DNA of 64,000 nucleotides, from positions 54,077 to 118,076 of the forward strand of contig NZ_PEDL01000012.1 of the NCBI RefSeq assembly GCF_002735925.1, in the 5' to 3' direction. A program made the position numbers and the translations under genes. Each line of letters starts with the position of its first letter. Within the stretch, counting starts at the first letter, position 1. Shown piece after piece: positions 43,292 to 52,794 of this stretch. The notes below the pieces were generated by a model. It searched no databases. It worked only from the letters and a program-made list of their open reading frames with translations, and was not told the origin of the DNA. The DNA comes from Sporanaerobium hydrogeniformans. Lineage in GTDB: Bacteria; Bacillota; Clostridia; Lachnospirales; Cellulosilyticaceae.

Positions 43292-44815
43292 ATGAATAAG
43301 ACAATATTGGAACTCAATGATATTGTAAAAACTTTTCCTGGTGTTTTAGCATTGAATGGTATTAACTTCAATTTAAGAAGTGGAGAAGTTCATGCTATTT
43401 GCGGTGAGAATGGAGCAGGAAAGTCTACCCTTATGAAAGTGGTATGTGGGGTACATAAGCCAGATAGTGGTGAGATGACTGTAAATGGAAAGAAAGAGTC
43501 TTTTGCTAATCCTATGGAAGCCTATAGCAAGGGTGTTTCTATTATTTTTCAAGAAACAAGCTTATTTGAGGAAATGACAATCCTTGATAATCTTTTTTTA
43601 GGGCATGAGGTGACTAAGAAAATAGGGCCGTTATCCATTATTGATTATGCAGCTATGGAGAAACAGGCAAAAGAAATTTTTAAGCGCCTTAATACAGAAA
43701 TAGATTTAGGTGCACAGATTAAGACATTAGGTATGGCGCAGAAACAAATGGTAGAGATTGCAAAGGCTCTTACCTTCAATGCCAATATTATTATATTTGA
43801 CGAGCCTACTGCTTCCTTAACAGAGCGTGAAGTAACAGCCTTATTTAAAATCATCAATAGTCTGAAGGCAGAAGGACTAGGGATTGTGTATATTAGTCAT
43901 CGGATGGAAGAGATTTTCCAAATATGTGACAGGGTAACGGTTGTGCGAGATGGACAATATATTTCCACTAAGAATATAAAGGAAACCAATAAAGATGAGC
44001 TGGTAGCAGATATGGTTGGAAGGAAGATGGGAGCTTACTACCCTAAAGCAGAGACACCTATAGGTGAGGAATTCTTCCGGGTAGAACACTATTATGACGA
44101 GGGCTTTTTGGAAGATATCAATTTTGGGCTTAGAAAAGGAGAAATTCTTGGCTTTGCAGGACTAGCAGGAGCAGGACGAACAGAGCTAATGACTTCTATT
44201 TGTGGTTTTACCCCTAAGGCTATGGGAAAAGTGATTTTAGAAGGAAAAGAAATTGAAATCAAGAATTATAAAGACGCCATGGCAAATGGTATTGTCTATG
44301 TATCAGAGGATAGAGGGAAATATGGCTTAATTGTAGATATGAGCATTGAGCAGAATATTACACTTCCGCAGATTCATAAGTTTGCTGATAAAATGGGAAT
44401 TATTAAGACAGAAAAAGAGACGGAGATTGGGAATGCCTATATCAAAGAAATAGGGATCAAGGCACCTGATTCAGAATTTATGGTAGCTAATTTATCAGGT
44501 GGGAATCAGCAGAAGGTAGCAGTTTCTAAGGCTTTAGCACTTCAACCTAAGATTTTAATATTAGATGAGCCCACTAGAGGGGTGGATGTCAATGCTAAGG
44601 CAGAAATACATAAAATTATCAGTGATTTAACACTAAAAGGCTTAACGATTATTATGATTTCTTCAGAGCTGCCTGAGCTTATCGGAATGTGTGACCGTAT
44701 TTGTGTTATGAAGGATGGGTATATAGCAGGAAGCTTTGAACGAGAAGAAGTGACACAGGAAAAAATTCTTGCCCTGGCGCTAGAATCTAAAAAGCAAAAT
44801 GTGGTGGGGGTATAA
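43292..44815 (+). CDS. Sugar ABC importer ATPase (second CUT2 system)
   Basis: About 507 residues with two nucleotide-binding domains: Walker A GENGAGKST, Walker B IIIFDEPTASL; the second half has GLAGAGRTEL, LSGGNQQKV and LILDEPTRGVD. It is a paralog of the ATPase at 19446. It heads an operon with two distinct permease genes and a binding protein, the composition of LsrACDB- or RhaTPQS-like importers. The start at 43292 is uncertain; GTG 43286 is also possible with AGGAG upstream. Confidence 0.9.
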   Translation: MNKTILELNDIVKTFPGVLALNGINFNLRSGEVHAICGENGAGKSTLMKVVCGVHKPDSGEMTVNGKKESFANPMEAYSKGVSIIFQETSLFEEMTILDNLFLGHEVTKKIGPLSIIDYAAMEKQAKEIFKRLNTEIDLGAQIKTLGMAQKQMVEIAKALTFNANIIIFDEPTASLTEREVTALFKIINSLKAEGLGIVYISHRMEEIFQICDRVTVVRDGQYISTKNIKETNKDELVADMVGRKMGAYYPKAETPIGEEFFRVEHYYDEGFLEDINFGLRKGEILGFAGLAGAGRTELMTSICGFTPKAMGKVILEGKEIEIKNYKDAMANGIVYVSEDRGKYGLIVDMSIEQNITLPQIHKFADKMGIIKTEKETEIGNAYIKEIGIKAPDSEFMVANLSGGNQQKVAVSKALALQPKILILDEPTRGVDVNAKAEIHKIISDLTLKGLTIIMISSELPELIGMCDRICVMKDGYIAGSFEREEVTQEKILALALESKKQNVVGV

Positions 44816-44818
44816 CAA

Positions 44819-45811
44819 ATGAAAACAAATAAGAAAAAATCCTCTTTATCAACAGAATTTTATTTAATGGTGTTTTTGGTAGCAGCTCTCTTGCTACTAA
44901 GAGTATTTGCACCAGCCTTCTACTCTATTAACAACATAATGAGCTTATTAAATTCCTTTAGTTATATTTTAATCTCAGCAATAGGAATGAATATGATTAT
45001 CTTAACGTCTAACATTGACGTATCAACAGGAGCACTTATATCTGTAGTAGCACTAAGTGTAGCAGCAATTGGGAAGCAAGGTGCACCTTTTGGAGTGCTT
45101 CTTATTGCAGCAATGGTGATTGGAGCTGTTTTAAGTACTTTAAACGGGCTATTTATTACTAAGCTAAAAATTCCAGCAATTGTAGCAACACTAGCAACTA
45201 CTCAAATTTTTCAAGGTGTCCTGCCACTCACTGTAGAGGGTTCTATTTATGACTTACCTGAGAGTTTTACATGGCTAGCCTTTGAAGCAAAAATATTTGG
45301 AATGATCCCAGCAAGTATACTTATCTGCTTGATTGTAGCAGTTGTTGCAATTATTTTTATGAAGTACTCCAAGTTTTCAAAGAAGATTTATGCTATCGGA
45401 AATAATAGTAATGGTGCACGTCTCGCAGGGATTAATGTAGATCAAACCATTGTTATTACCTATACCATAGCAGGTGCATTATTTGGAATTACAGCACTTA
45501 TTGTAGCTACTGCTGGGCAGCGTGTGACGACGACAATGGGAAGTGGTATGGAAATGACCTTTATTGCCGCAGTTGTATTAGGAGGAACGAGTACAGCAGG
45601 AGGTTCAGGGCGCATTATAGGAACCGTTATTGGGGCATTTATTTTAGCAATGATTGCACCAGCTATCAATTACCTAGGAATCAGTGCGAACTGGGCAGAT
45701 GCCATTAAGGGTGCTATTATTATCATATCTGTGCTTGTAAGTGCAGCTAAATATATCAAAAAGAAAAGAGTCATTACAGATCAGATGAGACAGTTAGGCG
45801 GTGAAGCATAA
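44819..45811 (+). CDS. Sugar ABC permease, first subunit
   Basis: A 330-residue membrane protein with multiple hydrophobic helices. It has the CUT2 permease signature (ILTSNIDVSTGALISV, AAVVLGGTSTAGGSGRIIGT). It starts 3 bases after the ATPase and overlaps the second permease by one base. A heterodimer with that protein is expected. Confidence 0.9.
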   Translation: MKTNKKKSSLSTEFYLMVFLVAALLLLRVFAPAFYSINNIMSLLNSFSYILISAIGMNMIILTSNIDVSTGALISVVALSVAAIGKQGAPFGVLLIAAMVIGAVLSTLNGLFITKLKIPAIVATLATTQIFQGVLPLTVEGSIYDLPESFTWLAFEAKIFGMIPASILICLIVAVVAIIFMKYSKFSKKIYAIGNNSNGARLAGINVDQTIVITYTIAGALFGITALIVATAGQRVTTTMGSGMEMTFIAAVVLGGTSTAGGSGRIIGTVIGAFILAMIAPAINYLGISANWADAIKGAIIIISVLVSAAKYIKKKRVITDQMRQLGGEA

Positions 45812-46797
45812 TGAAAAAAGGAAAAATCAAATTTACATTTAATATGGCACTGTTTTTAATCTGGGTAGTTATTTTTGGAGCAATTAGTTTAAATGCACCA
45901 GCATTCCTAAAACCCAACTATATTATCAATGTAATGCTTCGTAACATCGTTGAAATTGGGATGGTTGCTTTACCTATGACTATGATTATTATCACAGGTG
46001 GTATTGACTTATCTGTAGGAAATATACTTGTTTTGTCAGCCATGTTAGGCGGAATGGCTGCAGCTTCATTTGGCACGGCAATGGGGATCGTGGTAACTCT
46101 TTTAACAGGAGCTATCTGCGGGCTTATAAATGGACTGATTATTGCCAGAGCAAAAATTTCGCCAATGGTAACGACACTAGCTACGATGTATCTTTACCTA
46201 GGGTTAGCTAGAGGAATTTCAAAAGGGGATAGTGTCTATGCTTATGATTTTGCAGAAAACATGGGAACAATGTCTATAGTAGGGATACCTGTTCAAATAT
46301 GGATTTATAGTGTAATTGCTATCCTATTTATTATTTTACTTGGTAAAACCACCTTCGGAAGAAAACTTTATAGCATTGGGTTAAATAAAAATGCTACCAA
46401 GTATGCGGGGGTAGATACAGAAAAGATGCTGATTGTACTTTATACACTATGTGGTATAATCTGCGCACTAGCCGCCTTTATCTGGCTAGGTAGATTTACA
46501 AGCGTTAAATATGATGCAGGAACTAGTTTCAATCTCAAGGTTATCACAGCAGTTGTACTTGGAGGTACAAGTATTAACGGTGGCTTTGGTGATATGAAAG
46601 GAACTGTCCTAGCAACACTCATTATAGCCACATTAAATAGTGGACTTACTGTACTGAATATCCCAATTGATGTGCAGACTATCGTACAGGGAGTTGTTCT
46701 TATGATTGCATTAATCAGTTATGCTGTTGTCAATGTACGAATGAAAAAGAAAAAGATTGTGGCTATAGATAAAACGAACGTAGCATCTGAAGCCTAA
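45811..46797 (+). CDS. Sugar ABC permease, second subunit
   Basis: A 328-residue membrane protein, with ITGGIDLSVGNILVLSAM and TAVVLGGTSINGGFGDMKGT as family marks. Its ATG overlaps the preceding stop (TAATG). It forms the transmembrane pair with the upstream permease. Confidence 0.9.
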   Translation: MKKGKIKFTFNMALFLIWVVIFGAISLNAPAFLKPNYIINVMLRNIVEIGMVALPMTMIIITGGIDLSVGNILVLSAMLGGMAAASFGTAMGIVVTLLTGAICGLINGLIIARAKISPMVTTLATMYLYLGLARGISKGDSVYAYDFAENMGTMSIVGIPVQIWIYSVIAILFIILLGKTTFGRKLYSIGLNKNATKYAGVDTEKMLIVLYTLCGIICALAAFIWLGRFTSVKYDAGTSFNLKVITAVVLGGTSINGGFGDMKGTVLATLIIATLNSGLTVLNIPIDVQTIVQGVVLMIALISYAVVNVRMKKKKIVAIDKTNVASEA

Positions 46798-46862
46798 AAG
46801 TAGGTACTCTCTAAAGCTTATGTAAAAATTTACATAAAAAATAATAAAAGGAGAATGAAGGT

Positions 46863-47990
46863 ATGAAAAAGAATCTAGTAAAAAAATTAACGGCGATGTC
46901 ATTAATAGGTCTTATGTCATTTTCAACTATGGTAGGGTGTTCAAAGACGGATACAGCAGGTTCTACAAAGCCAAGCACTAGTGAGGGTTCACAAGCAGCT
47001 AAAGATGGCAAAGATAAAATGGTTATTGCTATGCTTCCAAAATTCAAAGGGGAAAACTATTTTGATGCTTGTAAATTAGGTGCACAAGAAGCAGCTGATG
47101 AACTGGGAATTACATTATTGTATGATGGTCCTTCACAAGATCAAGCAACCAATCAAAAGCAAGTAGATATTTTAGAAGGATGGATTGCACAAGAAGTAGA
47201 TGTTATTATCGTATCACCTAATGACCCAACTGCTATCGCGCCTACTCTAAAGAAAGCACAACAAAGTGGGATCAAAGTAGTGTCTTATGATGCAGATGCT
47301 GACCCAGAAGCAAGAGATTTATTTATCAATCAGATTACTCCAGATGCAGCAGGTAAAGGGTTATTAGATGGAGCAGCAGGGGACTTAAAAGCAAAGGGGT
47401 ATACAGCGGATAATCCAGCCAATATTGCTTTAGTTTCTGGTTCAGGTACAGATGCTAACCAAACAGCTTGGGAAAATGCTATCTACACTTTATTAGAAAC
47501 ACCCGAATATAACTTTATGAAAATCCAAAATAAGGATACAGATGTTTACTATCCAGGAACAGATGAAACAAAGGTTAATAGTGAATGTGCAACTTTAATT
47601 TCTCGTATGGGAGAAGGAGCTGATAAAATTCAAGCAGCTATCGCCTTATCTTCTATGTCAACACCTGCTTTAGGTGCACAGTATCAAAGTGCAGCAAGTA
47701 AGCCAGATGCAACTAAAATTACTTTAACTGGTTTAGCTACACCTAATGCGTTAAAAACTTATATCAAAGATGAAACAAATCCACTTAATAGTGGTGTGCT
47801 TTGGAATTGTATGGATTTAGGTTATTTAGCTGTTCAGGCAGGCTACCAACTTGCAAATAATACCATTACAACAGACTCTACTTCTGTTCAAGCAGGAAGA
47901 TTAGGGGAAAAAGAAATTAATAATCGCGAATGTGTATTAGGAGATGCTTTAGTATTTGATGCTACTAATGTAGATAACTTTGACTATTAA
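46863..47990 (+). CDS. Sugar-binding lipoprotein, RhaS/LsrB-like
   Basis: A 375-residue extracellular binding protein with a signal peptide and lipobox MVGC (cysteine about residue 26). The mature part has PKFKGENYFDACKLGAQEAA, VSPNDPTAIAPTLKKAQQ and a DAD-x-DPEAR-x2-FINQ segment. That last segment (S/T-D-x-PE-R-x-INQ) is reminiscent of rhamnose (RhaS) and autoinducer-2 (LsrB) binders more than ribose or xylose binders. The ligand call is tentative; the transporter role is firm. Confidence 0.82.
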   Translation: MKKNLVKKLTAMSLIGLMSFSTMVGCSKTDTAGSTKPSTSEGSQAAKDGKDKMVIAMLPKFKGENYFDACKLGAQEAADELGITLLYDGPSQDQATNQKQVDILEGWIAQEVDVIIVSPNDPTAIAPTLKKAQQSGIKVVSYDADADPEARDLFINQITPDAAGKGLLDGAAGDLKAKGYTADNPANIALVSGSGTDANQTAWENAIYTLLETPEYNFMKIQNKDTDVYYPGTDETKVNSECATLISRMGEGADKIQAAIALSSMSTPALGAQYQSAASKPDATKITLTGLATPNALKTYIKDETNPLNSGVLWNCMDLGYLAVQAGYQLANNTITTDSTSVQAGRLGEKEINNRECVLGDALVFDATNVDNFDY

Positions 47991-48011
47991 GAAAAGACTT
48001 TTGATAATAAC

Positions 48012-48046
48012 AAAAAATGATACGAATATTTCGTGTCATTTTTTGT
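48012..48046 (+). terminator. Hairpin terminator after binding-protein gene
   Basis: AAAAAATGATACGA pairs with TCGTGTCATTTTTT around ATAT/T, with a T run. It separates the importer genes from the esterase and two-component genes, so the latter may be expressed at a lower level or from their own promoter. Confidence 0.8.
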
Positions 48047-48094
48047 TATATTTTGATATAATATTAAGTGTATGAAGAATGGAGGAATGTCCAT

Positions 48095-48928
48095 ATGTTA
48101 TATAGAGAAATAGAAATGAAGGTGGATTACAAAAAAGTACAGGCTATTCATGATAACTACCAACCTAAGTTAATCGCCTATCTTTTAGAAAGCAGCAAAG
48201 AAATCAAATTACCTCGAAAAAGACCTGCAGTTATTGTATGTCCTGGTGGAGCGTATCGCTTTAAATCAGATAGAGAAGGAGAGCCTATAGCAATGCGCTT
48301 TCTTGCAGCAGGAATGCAAGCTTTTGTACTCCAGTATAGTGTAGCACCTTCTAGGTATCCATCTGCTTTATTAGAACTGGCAAAGGCAGTAGCCGTAGTG
48401 AGAGAGCATGCAAGTGAGTGGGATATTGATCCCAACAGAATTTTTGTTTGTGGTTTTTCAGCAGGAGGACACTTATGTGCATCATTAGGGACCTTGTGGA
48501 ATGAACCTTTTTTAAAAGATAGTTTAGGGACTGAGGAAAAAATGTGGAAGCCTAATGGAATGATTTTATGCTATCCAGTCATTACCACAGGAGAATATAC
48601 ACATGAGGAGTCCTGTCAGTTGCTTTTAGGACCAGAGGCTACTAGTGAAGCTAGAAAGAGTCTTTCACTAGAAACACGGGTAACCAAAGAAACCATTCCT
48701 TGCTTTATCTGGCATACTGCGGAGGATACAGCTGTCCCAGTGGAGAATGCTCTTTTACTGACAATGGCTCTTCGAAAGCATAGTGTTCCTTTTGAACTAC
48801 ATATTTATGAAATTGGAGAACATGGATTAGCATTATGTGATGAAACAACAATGGATATACCCGAACAGGTTCAACCAGATAATGCAAATTGGATACAGCT
48901 AGCTATTCAGTGGATTAGGAGATTTTAG
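48095..48928 (+). CDS. Alpha/beta-hydrolase, acetyl-esterase-like
   Basis: About 277 residues and no signal peptide, so cytoplasmic. An oxyanion-hole segment VCPGGAYRF precedes the nucleophile motif GFSAGGHL; the likely acid is in AEDTAVPVEN and the histidine in GEHGLAL. This pattern fits the BD-FAE/xylan acetyl-esterase branch, suggesting deacetylation of an imported sugar ester. The start at 48095 has GGAGGA 8 bases upstream; GTG 48068 is in frame but poorly placed. It lies between the importer and its two-component system. Confidence 0.78.
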   Translation: MLYREIEMKVDYKKVQAIHDNYQPKLIAYLLESSKEIKLPRKRPAVIVCPGGAYRFKSDREGEPIAMRFLAAGMQAFVLQYSVAPSRYPSALLELAKAVAVVREHASEWDIDPNRIFVCGFSAGGHLCASLGTLWNEPFLKDSLGTEEKMWKPNGMILCYPVITTGEYTHEESCQLLLGPEATSEARKSLSLETRVTKETIPCFIWHTAEDTAVPVENALLLTMALRKHSVPFELHIYEIGEHGLALCDETTMDIPEQVQPDNANWIQLAIQWIRRF

Positions 48929-48951
48929 AAGAAAATTAGAGGCTGGAATAT

Positions 48952-50724
48952 ATGTCAAAAAGTAGGATGAGCACAAAACTAGCAGCTCTTTATATAGTAT
49001 TTACGACACTTTTAGTGGTAGTAGGCATTATGGCTTTTTATAGGTATGGATATAGCAATGCCTATAGTCAAGGAGTTAGCAATATTTCTCAAATTGTAGA
49101 AACTGTCATGAAGCAAATTGATAGTAGGTTACAGACAATGGATGCCGTTACTGTAGAGGTTTTGACAGAGGGTACTTTTATGACTATGTGGAGAAAAGAG
49201 ATGAAAGATGAAGAATCTATTTACTCCCATGAGATTCGTCAGATACTAATGAAGGCCTATATGAATCGATCGGATATACGTCGTGTTGCAGTCTATACAC
49301 TACATGGAGAATACTTCTCTACAGGAAAGACAACGGTTACTAAGGAGGATGTACTTAAAAGAATAAAAATGATTCAAGGCAAATACATGATGAATAAAAT
49401 GAGTAGTCGTGCCTTTGTGAGTCTACATTATGATCACTGGGATACAACCAGTGATACGCAAGTTTTTTCTCTTATCAAGCCGATTAAGGACCGAGAGGGA
49501 AACACTTTAGGGTATATAGAGGTTCAGCAAAATGCACTCTATATTCGTGAAATTTGTAATGTAAAGTGGAATGACTATTTATTAGATGTAGTAGTTTTTA
49601 TGAGTAATGGAGAAGATGTATTTTATGCTACTTTCGATGAAGACGAAAGAGAAAAAATAAATAGACTAAAGGCTGCTACAAAACAATACTCTAAAGTAAG
49701 GCATCTAAGGAATCAAGTCGTATTTACTTCCTCTTCCAATTATTATGAAGGAAGAGCAGTTATTGCCTTAGAAGAAGCTATATTAATGGAAGCTTTTAAT
49801 AGGGCAATGAAATTAATGATTTTAATTGCTCTTGGATTAATGCTTCTTACTATTTTATTTTGTATTTTGGCAGTGAAATCAGTTATTAAGCCTATTCATC
49901 TATTGGTTCAACATATGGAACACATAGATATGAATCACTTGAATAAAGACCTCAATATTAAAATGAAGGACTATGAAACGGCTATATTGGTGGGAGCATT
50001 TCAAAAAATGTCAGACCGTATTCAAGAGTATATTCTTACACAGAAAAAAATGGAGAGTGTGCAGACTAAAACCTTGTTTAATGCGTTGCAATCAGAGATG
50101 GGACCTCACTTTCTATACAATAGTCTAGGAAGCATTGCCAATATGTGTGAAGAAGGAGAAACAGAAATGGCAGCGGATGCTTGTTATAGTCTGACAGAAA
50201 TCTTGCGCTATGTGTCGAGTTATGAAATGAGTGAGGTAACGATAGGAGAAGAGATGGAAAAGCTTCGCTCTTATATGGCGATCATGAAAAGTAGATATAG
50301 ACATCGTCTGGAATTTGAACTGCATGTGGATGAGGAAGCAAAAGATATTATCATACCTAAGCTTACCTATCAGCCCATAGTGGAGAACGCCATCAAGTAT
50401 AGCCTTATGGAAAATGAAAATGTTATTGTGAAGGTATTTACAGTATTACTAGGAGAGAGGCTCTACATAGAAGTGAAGGATAATGGATGTGGTATTACAA
50501 AAGAAGCAGGTGAAAAGATACAGGAACGTATTAATGAATTTTTCAGCAATGAAGATGTATCAGAAATTGTTACTAAGATTCAGTTTGGAGGATTAGGGCT
50601 TAGTGGTACCTTGATTAGATTATCTATTTTTTATGGCGAAAGCTTTCAGTATGAATTACAAGAAAAGAATGATGTAGGTGGAACAAGTATAATACTTAGT
50701 ATGAATATCAAAGAATTCAGATAG
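48952..50724 (+). CDS. Sensor histidine kinase (YesM type)
   Basis: 590 residues: an N-terminal membrane helix (residues 8-28), an extracellular sensor region, a second helix (about 283-308), HAMP, a His-kinase motif LQSEMGPHFLYNSLGSIA with the phospho-histidine, and an ATPase domain (VENAIKYSL, DNGCGI, FGGLGLSG). Partner of the regulator downstream. It is 23 bases after the esterase. It is the second such system in the window and, like the first, borders a CUT2 sugar importer. Confidence 0.87.
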   Translation: MSKSRMSTKLAALYIVFTTLLVVVGIMAFYRYGYSNAYSQGVSNISQIVETVMKQIDSRLQTMDAVTVEVLTEGTFMTMWRKEMKDEESIYSHEIRQILMKAYMNRSDIRRVAVYTLHGEYFSTGKTTVTKEDVLKRIKMIQGKYMMNKMSSRAFVSLHYDHWDTTSDTQVFSLIKPIKDREGNTLGYIEVQQNALYIREICNVKWNDYLLDVVVFMSNGEDVFYATFDEDEREKINRLKAATKQYSKVRHLRNQVVFTSSSNYYEGRAVIALEEAILMEAFNRAMKLMILIALGLMLLTILFCILAVKSVIKPIHLLVQHMEHIDMNHLNKDLNIKMKDYETAILVGAFQKMSDRIQEYILTQKKMESVQTKTLFNALQSEMGPHFLYNSLGSIANMCEEGETEMAADACYSLTEILRYVSSYEMSEVTIGEEMEKLRSYMAIMKSRYRHRLEFELHVDEEAKDIIIPKLTYQPIVENAIKYSLMENENVIVKVFTVLLGERLYIEVKDNGCGITKEAGEKIQERINEFFSNEDVSEIVTKIQFGGLGLSGTLIRLSIFYGESFQYELQEKNDVGGTSIILSMNIKEFR

Positions 50725-50743
50725 AATAAGAGGTGTTATAGTT

Positions 50744-51493
50744 ATGTATCAAGTACTGCTAGTGGATGATGAACCGGCGGCACTCTCTATGGTTAAAAGG
50801 GCTATTAGCAAAAGTACACAGAACTATGAGGTAGTTGGAGAAGCCTATGATGTGGAGCAAGGGATTAGACTTTTTAAGGAGTTAAAACCGGATGTTATTA
50901 TAACAGATATGAAAATGCCTAAAAAAAGTGGAATAGAATTAATTAGATATATTACGGAACAGGAAGAAAAGAGTACTATTTGTATTGCGTTAAGTGGTTA
51001 TTCAGATTTTGATTATGTACATGGAGCCTTTACCTATGGAGCCTTTGACTATCTGCTTAAACCGATAGATTCACAAAAGTTAAAGGACTTATTTATAAGA
51101 ATGGATAAAACCTTAGATAAAAATAAAAAGACGAGAGTGAAATTAGCTCCCACTAAGTTAAGTTCAGAAAAATTAGTAGAAAAAATTACAGATTATATTG
51201 AGCAGAATCTGAGAGAGGATAATAGCATACTTACTATCTGTAATAAATTTTATATTAGCCAGCCTTATTTAAGTAAAATATTTAAACAACATAAAAATTG
51301 TACTTACAATGATTATCTTACCTCTATACGTGTACAAGAGGCTAAGAAGCTGTTAAAGAGAAAAGAGGAATTTCGTATAGGGGAGATTGCAGAAAGTCTT
51401 GGATTTTCTGATCAATTCTATTTTAGTAAAGTTTTTAAAGTAGCTACAGGTTATACACCTAGAGAATACCGGAATCAAAACTTAGAAGAATAA
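50744..51493 (+). CDS. AraC-type response regulator, short form
   Basis: 249 residues: receiver domain (LLVDDEPA, phospho-aspartate in VIITDMKMPKKSG) joined directly to a C-terminal AraC HTH pair (YISQPYLSKIFKQHKNCTYN, IGEIAESLGFSDQFYFSKVFK). It lacks the long middle region present in the 539-residue regulator at 14818. It probably activates the importer operon upstream. Confidence 0.88.
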   Translation: MYQVLLVDDEPAALSMVKRAISKSTQNYEVVGEAYDVEQGIRLFKELKPDVIITDMKMPKKSGIELIRYITEQEEKSTICIALSGYSDFDYVHGAFTYGAFDYLLKPIDSQKLKDLFIRMDKTLDKNKKTRVKLAPTKLSSEKLVEKITDYIEQNLREDNSILTICNKFYISQPYLSKIFKQHKNCTYNDYLTSIRVQEAKKLLKRKEEFRIGEIAESLGFSDQFYFSKVFKVATGYTPREYRNQNLEE

Positions 51494-51517
51494 TGCTGTT
51501 TAGGTTGTTTAAGGACT

Positions 51518-51556
51518 AAAAAATACACCTTAGTAGATAAACTAGGTGTATTTTTT
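51518..51556. terminator. Bidirectional terminator
   Basis: AAAAAATACACCTTAGT pairs with ACTAGGTGTATTTTTT around a short loop, between the response regulator gene and the convergent HD-GYP gene. Confidence 0.85.
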
Positions 51557-51570
51557 AATCTATAGAATAT

Positions 51571-52647
51571 TTAAACAATAGCCTCTACCTTTAAATGGCG
51601 ATTTTTAGATAAATCAATAAAGCTTTCGTTAGTGTGAACAACAGGATGGGCAAGATCCAGTTTATTAATCATGATAAGTTCACCCGTTTGACCATTATTA
51701 AGGCGTACAGTTTGATGAATATAAGATTGAACCGTACTTTCTAAAAAAGGTAATAGATAAGAAGGGTCATACTTGCTAAGTCCTTCATCCTCAAAGATAG
51801 AAATAACCTCAAAGGGGCAAAGTCCTTGACGATAGATGCGGTTAGAGGTCATAGCATCATAGACATCAGCTACTGCGACTATTTTGGCAAAGCTACTGAT
51901 TTGTTCACCAACAAGACCTCTAGGATAACCTGAGCCATCACATTTTTCGTGGTGCATAAGAGCCACCTCTTTGATTCGGTTATCTATTTTTTTATCTTTT
52001 AAAATGTCATAACCTAAAATAGTATGTTTTTTAACAATTTCATATTCTTTAGATGTAAGCTTAGAAGGCTTAGTAATGATACTTTGAGGAATCAAAAGTT
52101 TACCAATATCATGGAGAAGTCCACAAAGCGTGAGAACACGGATATCCTCAGCAGACATCTTTAGCCAATGACCGAAGACAGAACAAATAAGTGATACATT
52201 AAAACTATGAACATAAGTTAAATCATCATAATCACGCATGCAATGAAGCATATTAAATATATAAAGTTTATTAGGTGTTTGAGAAATGACCTGCTCTACA
52301 TCTTTAATAAGTTTATTTACATCAATTTCTGCATTACGTTTAACAACTTCATTAAGAGAATGTTTAATAGAATGGACACCTTGCTCAAAATTTTTATTGA
52401 AATGTTTAAAGTCCTCTGTATTACGAACCTTTTCTATATAAGAAAGGGTCGTTTCTTGAAGTTTAGGATTGGCACTTTCAGCAGTGATACAAACAGAAGG
52501 GATGGATAATAATTTGAGCTTAAGTATACTTCTTGTAGTAATCAGTGTATTTTTTCCAAGGAGAACCTGCCCATTGGGAAGATGTACAGATTCAGCTATA
52601 ACCATACCACATAAAAGTTTATCCGTATTTATCCAAATGTGATTCAT
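51571..52647 (-). CDS. HD-GYP domain phosphodiesterase
   Basis: 358 residues. The HD-GYP core reads LHDIGKLLIP ... HTILGYDIL ... HHEKCDGSGYPRG, with the metal ligands and the GYP motif intact, so it is probably an active c-di-GMP hydrolase. The N-terminal about 130 residues have no recognised input domain. There is no membrane helix, so it is cytoplasmic. It may act in the same signalling as the PilZ protein at 5.2 kb. AGCGAGGTGAATGA-type leader precedes the start. Confidence 0.87.
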   Translation of the reverse strand: MNHIWINTDKLLCGMVIAESVHLPNGQVLLGKNTLITTRSILKLKLLSIPSVCITAESANPKLQETTLSYIEKVRNTEDFKHFNKNFEQGVHSIKHSLNEVVKRNAEIDVNKLIKDVEQVISQTPNKLYIFNMLHCMRDYDDLTYVHSFNVSLICSVFGHWLKMSAEDIRVLTLCGLLHDIGKLLIPQSIITKPSKLTSKEYEIVKKHTILGYDILKDKKIDNRIKEVALMHHEKCDGSGYPRGLVGEQISSFAKIVAVADVYDAMTSNRIYRQGLCPFEVISIFEDEGLSKYDPSYLLPFLESTVQSYIHQTVRLNNGQTGELIMINKLDLAHPVVHTNESFIDLSKNRHLKVEAIV

Positions 52648-52794
52648 TCATTCACCTCGCTTTTTTGTTACATTTATTTTAACATTAGATTGACTATTTT
52701 GAAAGTTTATTTATATTTTTATTTAGATAGACATGACTATTGCTAACAGTATGAAATGATGCTATCTTATAGAAGACTAATGAAAGGATGATTA

